Assembly (NCBI GenBank): GCA_041694255.1
Contig: JASMTN010000024.1
Location: 1 to 16,793, forward strand
Direction: 5' to 3'
From: S009-33 sp041694255
GTDB taxonomy: Bacteria > Patescibacteriota > Gracilibacteria > Absconditabacterales > Absconditicoccaceae
Length of the DNA stretch: 16,793 bases
The notes below the pieces were generated by a model, which searched no databases, was not told the DNA's origin, and saw nothing but the letters and a program-made list of their open reading frames with translations. Made by a program: the position numbers and the translations under genes. Shown here in pieces: positions 8,136 through 16,793 of the stretch. Positions within the stretch are counted from its first letter, which is position 1. Each line of letters begins with the position of its first letter.

Positions 8136-11100
8136 ATGAAAAAAAAAATTATTTTATTTTTAATATTTTTTGTAGGTTTACCTTTTTTTTCTATTGCTAA
8201 TATTGATAAAAAAAGCTCTTGAATAAGTAAGATAGAATATAAAGTAGAATGGTGCCATCCCAAAAGCTGATGTAAAGAATGATATTTTTTAAACACAACA
8301 AATAATATATGACCAGTTCATTGAGAATGATTTGTTGAAAGTTCTGATTATAAGGTATATTGTTCGAAAGACACAACATCTTGTACTGCTTGAGAAACAA
8401 ATTGAACACCATTTTCTCCATCTTGATTACAATCTTTTGTACAAAAAAAACTTAGGTGAGAATGAGTATATACAATAAAAGCAAAAGCTTATGATAATGT
8501 AAAGTATTGAAGAACAATAAACTGCAAATGACAATATTCAGCAAAATTCTATAACTGAGATGCTCCATGAAATTGTGCTGTTTTAGAAAAAGTTGTTTAT
8601 AAGATAGATAAAGTTCATCCTCAAATAAAACACATTTTAAAAACTAATAGTTCTTACTCAAGTATAGAAAACAACTCAAAACATATATATGCTTGAAGGT
8701 CTACCAAAAAAGATACAAATGTTACAAATTTTGATGCAATAGATAATAATGACAATGATTGAAATGAAAATATAGTAATAAGATGAAATAATAATAACAT
8801 AAAAGATAATCCATCTAAAAAAAATGTAACAAGAGATAATATAAAAACAATATACTATTCTAAATATAATGAAAATCTAAAAATAAAATTAAATCTTGCA
8901 AATTACTTTGCAGAAGACAATAACACAAACTACTTATCAGAACTTGATAAGGTTAGTATAATAGATAATAATCATAACTCTGTTTGTAAATCTTGGTCTG
9001 TAAATTCTATAAGAGAAAATAATCGAGTCTGAAATGGTACTATAAATAACCTATTTTGCTGAAGTCCAGATGAAAAAATATTCTATCTAAGATTATATGA
9101 TAAAGCTGGAAACTACACTGAAACTCCCCTATATCTTATAAAAGATAGTGAAAAACCAATTAAAAAGAATGAAATTGTTGATATTTTTAAGTTTTCTGAT
9201 GGAAGTAAAGTTTTATATACAGAAAATGAAGAATGTCCTAATAATACTGTTTGTTCAAAATTTTTTCAGGCAAATGATAATGAAGCTATAGATTTTTTTG
9301 CAAAAGACGATAAAGAATGATGAACTAATGAAACTGATTCTTGAATGATGAAAATAAAAGTAAAAATTGAAAAAAATAATATGTGCAATAACTTTAAAAC
9401 TTATGATTTTAATGTACAAGATTACTGAAATCAAGAAAAACAAGTTACAATAGAAGAAAACTGGAAAAATATAATAACAAATCATGATTTTTCAAAAGTC
9501 GATAAATGTACACAAGATACAAATAAAACATATAGATACTACAAAGTAAAATTTATATCAATAGATGAACATTGAAATGAATATGAATGAGAAATATGTG
9601 ATAAAGTATGAAATTGTTTGGAAGTAGAACTAAGTTTTAGAGTTGTCGCAAATAAGATAAGTGAAGATAATTCAAAAATAAAAATATCTACAAGCAACTT
9701 AAAAAATAATAAATTACTTGCAAATAAAGAAAGTAAATATATATTACAATTTGAACTTAAAGATATATATAACAATAAAATAGTACCTATATTTTCACAA
9801 GAAGATAATGAAGAGATAAAAAATGTTTCACTAGATATAGATTTTACAAATTGATTATATCTTAATCAAATAAATAAAAATTGAAAATATTGAACTTTTA
9901 AAAAAGATCTTGAAAGTGATAATAAACAAGACTTATTAACAACTATATCAAAGCTTGAACAAAATATATTTTTTTCTGAAAATCCACAAGATAAACCAAA
10001 TTGAATATATACATTTGAAATATATTCTTTAATCCCAACTTTTGAATATTACCCTTGGATATGAGATATGGCACAATTAATACTAAAAAAAATAATTTTT
10101 AAATGAGAAAATGTTTCTAATGTCAATAATAACATACAAAGCTTATGAGTATTTAATAAAAATAAATTTGATTGACCAGATACTTCATATATAAGCTTAT
10201 ATACTTGAAACATGTGATATAAATATACTCCAAATAACTATTATACACTAGATAAAAATAAATATGGACAAATAAATGAAAATATATATAAAACCGAAGA
10301 TTCTCTTTCAAATAAATGAATAAATAATATTAATTTTTCTTTTGCATCACCCATTTTAGTAGGCTTTGATCAGCTTAAGTCTCTAAGTGAATGAGTTAAA
10401 AATTACTATAATTATAAAATATGGAATTTTGATGATAATATAATAAGTAAATCTAATATACAATTAAATGAATATTGGAAATCAGCAACCTTTTATGAAC
10501 TTTACCAGTGATATTCAGATAATATATTAGAAGAAAAATGATATAATAGCACATTAAAATGAGTTACAAACCTTATAAATAATTTTATAACATTGGATAT
10601 AATAGATGATTTTACATCTACAGTAAAAAACATAACAAAATATACTAAGTTAACTATAGATCAACAACTTGCAAGCTTTTATGATGAAGATGTATCTTCA
10701 ATTGCTATTTGAACAAAATTGGCATACAAAGACAACAATATCAATAATAATATAGCAATACTACCATCAGATGGTAGATGAGTAAATGATAATATAAACT
10801 TATATAACACAAAAGAATATTGAGACTCATTATCTATACTTACTTGAGTATTTAATATTACAAATGTTCAAGATTATGATAATAATGAGATAATGCCACT
10901 TATTGAATCAATAAAAGTTATATGAAACTTACAAGCAAAGTGAAGAGTGTGAAATTTACAAGATATAATAAAGGAAAGACATTTTGATATATGATGAGAT
11001 ATTGATAAATGGAAAGTTAAAAATAATGTTAATAAAAAAATAAGCCAAATAATGAGATGAAGAAACTGGCATAATAGTCAATTGGATACAATCATAAACA

Positions 11101-11936
11101 ACACAAACAATCTACCAAATGAAGCTTTTAATATAGAAAATGAAACTATTGTTCCTATAGAATGAAATCTTATAATATGAGATGTATGAATAGATAAAAA
11201 AATAACAATACTAGTAAAAGATTGAAGTGTATATATTAATGATAATATATATAAATCTAACAATAACTGAATCTTAACAATAATTTCCACTAAAACAGGT
11301 TGATTTGAAAAAAATTCAATACATTTTGATAGTATAAAAAAATATCCATTAAAACAAAAATGATTTATATATATAAATCCTAAAGTTACAAATATAGATG
11401 CATATATATACACAGAATGATCTGTACTTTCATATGAATGAACAAAAATATTTCATTGATGAAACACTAAAGATGTATATAAAGATATATATAATCAATT
11501 ATACATAAGATGAGGTATAATATCAACAAACACAATATGATGATCAAGACTAATAAATGATGATAATATAAATTTTAACCAAAAATGTCCATGGTTTTTA
11601 CTAGAAAACGATTGCAATTATAATTCATCTCAAGCCTTTGATTTCATATACCTAAGAAGATATATGCTTGTAGATGACTCATACTATGGATGAAATTGAA
11701 ATACTAAGGTACCTTACATACCAGTAAGTATAGCAACATGAACAAGCACATACAATAATAATCACCCTTATATGTGAGGTAAAAAATATTACTCAATAAA
11801 TAAAAACACAAACTCAATACCTTTAGATAATGATTCTAAGCTAAAAAATATACCTATATCTTGAAAAGAATATCCACTATATATTGAATATGATACAACA
11901 ATACAACAAAATAGATCTATATTTTTAACACCTTAA
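8136..11936 (+). CDS. large secreted surface protein with Ig-like segments
   Basis: This 1266-residue protein begins with a signal peptide (MKKKIILFLIFFVGLPFFSIA). Residues about 35-150 hold a cysteine-rich segment (VEWCHPKSGC, VYCSKDTTSC). Residues about 120-530 contain strand patterns like bacterial Ig-like domains, marked by IKAKAYDN, LRLYDKAGNYTET near 323 and VGNCLEVELSF. The middle is Asn/Asp/Lys-rich with few cysteines. The C-terminal ~250 residues include LIIGDVGIDKKITILVKDGS, a strand-rich passage, and LYIRGGIISTNTIGGSRL near 1122 followed by CPWFLLENDC and FDFIYLRRYM. I recall endings of this kind in very large CPR surface proteins, but this needs a search. No anchor is visible, so it may be held by partners. 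An 8-bp gap separates it from the lipoprotein gene, which indicates an operon. Its role is inferred as cell-surface structure or adhesion. Confidence 0.85.
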
Positions 11937-11944
11937 CTGTAATT

Positions 11945-12826
11945 ATGATTAATTTTAAATACATACTGTTTATACCTATATTACTATCAATAGCATCATG
12001 CTGAACTAATAATAATAAAGACAGTATAACAAAAAAAGATAGTATTATACAAAAAACAAATACATGAGAAAAAATAGATTCTAATAATAAAAAAACAGAT
12101 GATATTATTAGTGATAATATTAAAAATATAGAAAATTCTTATAGTAATATTGACAATAAAGTTGAAAGTTTTGAAGAAAATAAAGAAAAAGATAAAAACT
12201 TAAAATTATTGTCTCAATTGAATATTGATAATATAAAAAATAAACAAGAATGTAAAGATATAAATTTTAAATATGAAAAAGATAAAAAAAAGTGCATAAT
12301 ACAGTTTGAAAAAAAACAAATAGAAAAAGCTATAGATATTAAAAAGAATTTTTGTTTGCAATTAGAATTTCAAGAAAGCAAAGAAACTTGTTTTGATAAG
12401 TATTATTTTAATACTGCAACTACAAAACTATCTTTAAGTATGTGTAGATTAATAAAAAATGAAAACATGAATATTAAATGTAAAAACAGCATACAAAAAG
12501 CAATACAAGCTATAGAAAAAAACTGAAGTAAAGAAAAAATAGAAGAAAAAAAACAAGAGATCAAAGAAAGATATATCAAAAAACCACAAGATTGTATTAA
12601 TTTAAAAAATAAAGTTAAATGCATAGATAATTTTGTTGATAAAGATAAGGATTTAAGATACTGTATTGACTATCTTTCAGGAAATAAGCAAAATATTTGT
12701 ATAAATAATTCATTTAATAAAGTATTAAAATATAACCTACAAAAAGCTATTGAAACAAGTGATTTTTCATATTGTAATAAAATATGAATAGAATCATGGG
12801 TAAAAAAATGTAAACTTAACTACTAA
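11945..12826 (+). CDS. lipoprotein, lysine-rich, cysteine-containing
   Basis: The 293-residue product has a type II signal peptide: a hydrophobic stretch ending in LLSIASC, with C19 as the lipid-modified residue by the lipobox rule, followed by GTNNN. Residues 20-100 are a polar Asn/Lys/Asp linker, then residues about 100-293 hold ten or more cysteines among charged helices (for example ECKDINF, KKCIIQF, FCLQLEF, TCFDKYY, MCRLIK, YCIDYL). The regular spacing suggests a repeated helical unit with disulfides. The family is not recognised. It lies 8 bp after the giant surface protein and 25 bp before the anchored protein, so it is the second gene of an operon and may tether or chaperone that protein at the membrane; this is inference. 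Confidence 0.82.
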
Positions 12827-12851
12827 ATTTATAATTTATAATTATATTACA

Positions 12852-14018
12852 ATGCTTTGAAAAATAACAACAATATGATATGTTATAATTATGTTCTTTA
12901 TTATACTTTTTTGATTTGTAAAATGAGGAATTGAAAATTGAAGTATATGGCGAAGTAGCTGAACTTGATGATGTCCATGATGAACTTATCTTACAGATTA
13001 TAGTGATGAATATGCTAGTTGAATGGCTGGTGAATGATGAAGTTATAAATGTTGAAAAATAGATAATTCTTGACCAAGTATAGATATATCAGGAATAAAC
13101 CTTGAAAAAAAATGGATAAATACATATAGTTGATGAAAGGATTTTGGTTTTAATCCAATAAAAAATCTAAAAATAAATGCTAATGATCCAAGCTGAATAC
13201 AAGAATACAACTGAATAAGAGTTCGAATATGAAATAATAATGATTATTTTGATGCCTCAAAATTACCTATAACCTTTGAAGATATTGATTTTTGTGATCC
13301 TTTAGATAATTGTTTAAGTGAATGAAAAAATGAAATAAAAGTTAAAGTATGGGATAAGGCACTAACCAGGACAAATTGAACTGATTTTGATAGAAATACT
13401 AGTATAAAAACTAAAGAAGTATGGATAGATAATTCAAGACCAACATTTCACATAGATTCTATAAACCCATTTGAAAAAAAGATTGAAAATGAAACAACAA
13501 GTTCACTACCCTTTGATAAAAAATGGAAAAATATAAGTTTAAATATAAATATAAAAGTATGAGATCTATATTGAGAAACTTGAAATGCTGCATGAACTTG
13601 ATCATTATGTAATATCACAGAAATTGATGGTTATGATGTTACAACATGACCATCATGAAAGTGTTGGACTTCAAATATAAGTCATAACTTTACTTCTTCA
13701 AACTTATATAGTTGGAATGATGCACAAAGTGCTTGCAACAATATATGAACTTGATGATGGTCTCTTCCTTCAAATAAAAATTTTCAAGAATTGTGATCTA
13801 AACTAAATACAATAGCATGATGACATCTTCCTTGATATTATAATACAGAAATATGACATGTAGATAAATGAGTTTCTGGAAAACGGTGGAGTCTAGATGA
13901 ATCTTGAGTTAGAGCAAATACCTATTGATTAACATTACTATGATGAGATAGTATATATGAAAGTCTTAAAAATAAAAAACATCAATTATCTGTAATTTGT
14001 ATCAAAAAAAACAATTAA
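12852..14018 (+). CDS. membrane-anchored surface protein with FISUMP/DUF1566-like C-terminus
   Basis: The 388-residue protein has an N-terminal membrane segment (about residues 5-25, ITTIGYVIIMFFIILFGFV) that serves as signal anchor or uncleaved signal. A glycine-rich segment, largely encoded by TGA, follows (SSGTGGCPGGTYL). Residues about 75-205 look like an Ig-like domain (VRIGNN, IKVKVWDKALTR, EVWIDNSRPTF). Residues about 285-388 contain LYSWNDAQSACNNIGTGGWS, then LPSNKNFQEL, and end with VICIKK. This fits the C-terminal C-type-lectin-like family of FISUMP/DUF1566 proteins, in which W-x-DA-x-x-xC and GW-x-LP are typical. It is the third gene of the operon. The likely place is outside the membrane, anchored at its N-terminus. 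A binding role is inferred from the fold family only. Confidence 0.82.
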
Positions 14019-14046
14019 AAAAAAGAGAGTTTTAAACTACCCTCTT
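14015..14046 (-). terminator. weak intrinsic terminator of the 14037-14618 gene
   Basis: On the minus strand, AAGAG and CTCTT form an outer stem and AGTT/AACT an inner one, with a three-base bulge, followed by a run of eight T (complement of the A run at 14017-14024). The stop codon of the minus gene is inside the structure. No separate terminator for the plus-strand operon was seen in the 18-bp gap. Confidence 0.4.
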
Positions 14047-14618
14047 AACAACATAAGTTCAAATTTTAATAATTTTAATACATAATATACTCTGGCTTGT
14101 TTTTCAGTCATCTTTTTATCTGCAGGAATATTTAGAATAAATTTTGTTGTATATTTTTGAATATCATCTATAAGATCATCCATTCTTTGTTTTTTAATAA
14201 TATCAGACATTTTTGACATCTTAAGGAAATACACATTTGCAAACTCTTCAACTTTATTAACATAATTGTCTTCTAATTTTCATAACTTAATAGAATCATA
14301 AAGATTTTTTTCATTATCAGTTAGTACTGTAGATTTAGGTTCCACAGGCATCATTTTTGTTGTTACAACTCATGTTTTATACTTTGTACATGTCCATTCT
14401 GGTGTATGATCCATACAAAGTTTTAAAGTTCATCAAGCTACTTTACCATCAACTAGAAAATAATTATTACAACCATCTGTTGCAGCTTCACATACCTCTC
14501 ATTTAGCTTTTTCAAAGTCTTCTTTATTATCATATACAACATACTCAGCTTGTACTCATATTATAGCAAATATTATTGTAGTTAAAGACAATAAAACAAT
14601 TCACATTTTTTTACTCAT
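14037..14618 (-). CDS. small secreted four-cysteine protein
   Basis: This 193-residue protein has a signal peptide at residues 1-24 (ending GVQA before EYVVYD). Four cysteines follow, C43, C50, C68 and C77 (EVCEAATDGCNNYFLVDGK, KLCMDHTPEWTCTKY), probably two disulfides. After a Thr/Pro linker (VVTTKMMPVEPKS), residues about 100-193 are helical and lysine-rich with no membrane segment. I do not recognise the family; short CEAATDGC-type segments seem familiar from CPR exported proteins, but I cannot verify that. The start is the first ATG in frame after a good promoter; a downstream Met at position 5 is less likely. It is convergent with the surface operon and codirectional with the RND gene, 87 bp after its stop. 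Confidence 0.82.
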
Positions 14619-14660
14619 TATTAAATATTTTATAAATTAAATAAAAGTAGAAATAAAACT

Positions 14661-14689
14661 ACTATATACTTAATACTATAAAAACTCAA
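14661..14689 (-). promoter_or_regulatory. promoter of the 14037-14618 gene
   Basis: On the minus strand, TTGAGT (14689-14684), a 17-bp spacer and TATAGT (14666-14661) lie 42 bp before the ATG at 14618. It sits between the RND permease stop and this gene, so the small secreted protein can be expressed on its own. Confidence 0.5.
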
Positions 14690-14705
14690 TATTGTGACAA
14701 ATTTT

Positions 14706-16793
14706 TTATTTATACTGTTTTCTATGCATAGTATAATATATTGTAGGAATTACAAATAAAGTCATAAGTACTCAAACTGCAAGCCCAAAAACTATTGTAA
14801 ATCATAAACCAGCCCAAAATTGATCTTGTAATGCTAATGGCAATATTCAACTTATAGTTGTTAAAGTAGTCACAAGTATTGGTTGTAATCTTGATTTTCA
14901 AGCATTTAATACAGAGTGCAATAAATCAACTCATTTATTAAGATTTCTATTTGTTCTATCAATAAGAATAATAGCATTGTTAACAACAATTCAAGTAAGT
15001 GCTATAAATCATATACCAAAAGCCATAGAGTAAGGGTTTCAAGTTAGATATAATCATATATTTACTCACAAAAGTGCAAGTGCAACAGAATATAGTATGA
15101 TAATAGGCTGTTTAAAACTATCAAATTGAAATACAAGTATAGCAAACATCAAAAACAATGTTATAATAAATGAACTAATAGTAGAAGTTATCAAATCTTG
15201 GTTTTCTGCATTTTCTCATCATTCTTTATAAGATATACCTTCTGGGTAATTATAGTTTTTGGCAAACTCTAGTAATTTAGGTTGTATAGAAGAAGGTAAA
15301 ACTCCTGGTATATAATCACTTTGAACACTTATAGTTATTTTACCGTCCTCTCTATTTACAGAAGAAATTCACTCTACAAACTTATAATCAATAATATCTT
15401 GCATTTTTATACTTCAAGCTTTTGTAGTAATGCTAATATTTTCAAGATCGGATGGTGTAAAATTTTCTTCAAAAGCTCATATTTGTACTATAATATCATT
15501 ATCTTCGTATGTTGATTTTAAGCTTCAAGCAGTTGTTCATCATATATAAGTATAAAGTTGTCATAAAACATCATCAGGAGTTAATCACAAACTTGTTAGT
15601 TGGTTTTTTTTGATTTTAAAAACAAATTGTCAAGGTGTTTTAGATGATGTGGTTCAAACATTTTTTGTTCATTCTATAGTTTGTAAATACTCTTCAAATT
15701 CTTTTGACACTGCTTTTAATTGTTCTAATTGTTTTGTACTATCTGCAATAAGTTTTATTCATATTGGAGAACCTGAAGGAGGTCAGTTTGATGCTGTTTG
15801 TAAAGATACTTTAAATCACATTTGTCTGAACTCATCCATACTTTCATCTAAAAGATTTTCTATCGTAAAAATATCTCTTTGTCATAGATCTTGCCTTTCA
15901 TTTGCTGGTGTAAGTTCTATGCTTGCAGTTATTTTTTCATCTTGTGCTTTTACATAAAAAACCTTAAGTTCTTCATATATTTTAAGTTTATCTTCTACCA
16001 TAGAAATATATTGTTCCAAAGCTTTTTTGTCTGTTCACTCTTTTGCTTCTATAGTCAAGCTTGCCATAGCATTGTCAGTTGCAGGAAACAGTGTAAAACC
16101 TATTTGTGGTGATAAAAACTTAAAACTTAAAGCTAAAAATATTATAGGAACAATAATAGTTAAAGTTCTTGTTAATTTATTTTTTAGAAATTTACCCAGT
16201 AAATTATAATAAGATCATTCTAAAATCAAAAGAAATCTCTCTCTTAAACTAACTTTTGAATCTTTTAATTCTTCTTTACCATACCTTTCTTCTTCAAGGA
16301 AGTTTTTTTCTCTTTCTCTAAAATTTTCTTCAAGTTTTGGATCTTTACGGTAAGTATTTTTATTTTTTGCTATCAACAAAAAAAGTGCAGATGACAAAGT
16401 CAAAGACAAGAACAAAACTGCAACAAGTGTTATGAAAACTGTAATTGGAATATAAGATAAATATTTACCCATAAGTCAAGGTAAAAATATCATTGGTAAA
16501 AATGCAGCTAAAGTTGTAAGAGTTCAGGAAATCAATGGAGCTCTAAAATCCTTTATTGCAAACAATATAGCAGGTGTTTTTGAATATCAAAGTCTCATCT
16601 TATCAGTTGCTCACTCTATAATCACTATTATAGCATCTATTGCTATTCAAAGTGTAAGTATAAGTGAAAAATTCGTAAGAAAGTTTAAACTATATCAAAG
16701 TCAATTTAACACCATAAAAGTTATCAAAAATGCAAGTGGCAATATCAAAGAAGCTATGATAGATTCTCTAAAACCTATAAAAATCAATATAAT
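14706..16793 (-). CDS. RND-family efflux permease, C-terminal 695 residues (5' end off window)
   Basis: RND permeases are proton-driven pumps of the cytoplasmic membrane that export drugs, metals or lipids, usually through a periplasmic adaptor. The window holds the part from mid transmembrane helix 3/4 to the stop (TAA). Visible are the TM4 motif LGIAIDAIIVIIEGATDKM, a hydrophobic helix set (SGTLTTLAAFLPMIFLPGLM), a long charged loop, the second porter domain with NGPPSGSPIGIKL, and the last helices with GIVVNNAIILIDR, SRLQPILVTTLTTISGILP and LFVIPTIYYTMHRKQYK. Full-length members run to about 1000-1050 residues, so about one third is missing off the right edge. TM4 has one Asp followed by Ala where AcrB has two Asp, as in CusA-type pumps; the substrate cannot be told. 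No adaptor gene is visible downstream. Confidence 0.92.

Noticed and set aside
9255..9854. Small ORFs on both strands inside the giant gene
   Set aside because: The plus ORF is an in-frame piece of the giant protein between TGA codons; the minus ones are antisense shadows.
12403..12624. Minus-strand ORF opposite the lipoprotein gene
   Set aside because: The plus-strand gene has a lipobox and sits in an operon; the minus ORF is a Phe/Leu/Ser-rich shadow.

Overview
This window comes from a bacterium that reads UGA as glycine (translation table 25). That points to the Candidate Phyla Radiation lineages Absconditabacteria (SR1) or Gracilibacteria (BD1-5), whose described members are mostly host-attached or predatory epibionts. 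The reassignment shows in the sequence: in-frame TGA sits at invariant glycines (AAA+ Walker A, DAHP synthase LRGG and SHGNS, RND transmembrane helices), TGG encodes tryptophan, and all genes end in TAA or TAG. The DNA is strongly AT-rich. None of the nine visible starts has a clear Shine-Dalgarno sequence, yet most have -35/-10 boxes of sigma70 type. Standard-code ORF calling breaks every gene here into fragments.

Layout, left to right. (1) 177-2195, minus: a secreted cysteine-rich protein with a Kazal-type protease-inhibitor module. (2) 2273-2689, minus: the carboxyl half of a type I DAHP synthase with no amino half. It overlaps, in another frame, a short signal-peptide ORF (2665-2886). (3) 3065-4729, plus: a single-ring Clp/HSP100 AAA+ unfoldase with a ClpP-docking-type loop. 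It converges on and overlaps by 14 bp (4) 4716-5966, minus, an unrecognised cytoplasmic protein. (5) 6098-7999, minus: a second large secreted cysteine-rich protein whose N-terminal module matches that of gene 1; a clear terminator follows it. (6-8) 8136-14018, plus: a probable three-gene operon for a 1266-residue secreted surface protein, a lipoprotein and a membrane-anchored protein with a FISUMP/DUF1566-like end. (9) 14037-14618, minus: a small secreted four-cysteine protein. (10) 14706 to the right edge, minus: the C-terminal 695 residues of an RND efflux permease.

Most of the coding capacity is exported: six genes have signal peptides, a lipobox or a signal anchor, and many carry paired cysteines. 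I infer a cell-surface or secreted-effector region, plausibly used for host contact or for protection from proteases. The main finding is a shared, apparently undescribed cysteine module, C-x18-C-x11-C-x4/5-C with YERSxCYE and YYYxxC, at the N-termini of the two large secreted proteins. No tRNA, rRNA, CRISPR array, transposase or complete mobile element was seen, and no stretch over 300 bp lacks a gene.
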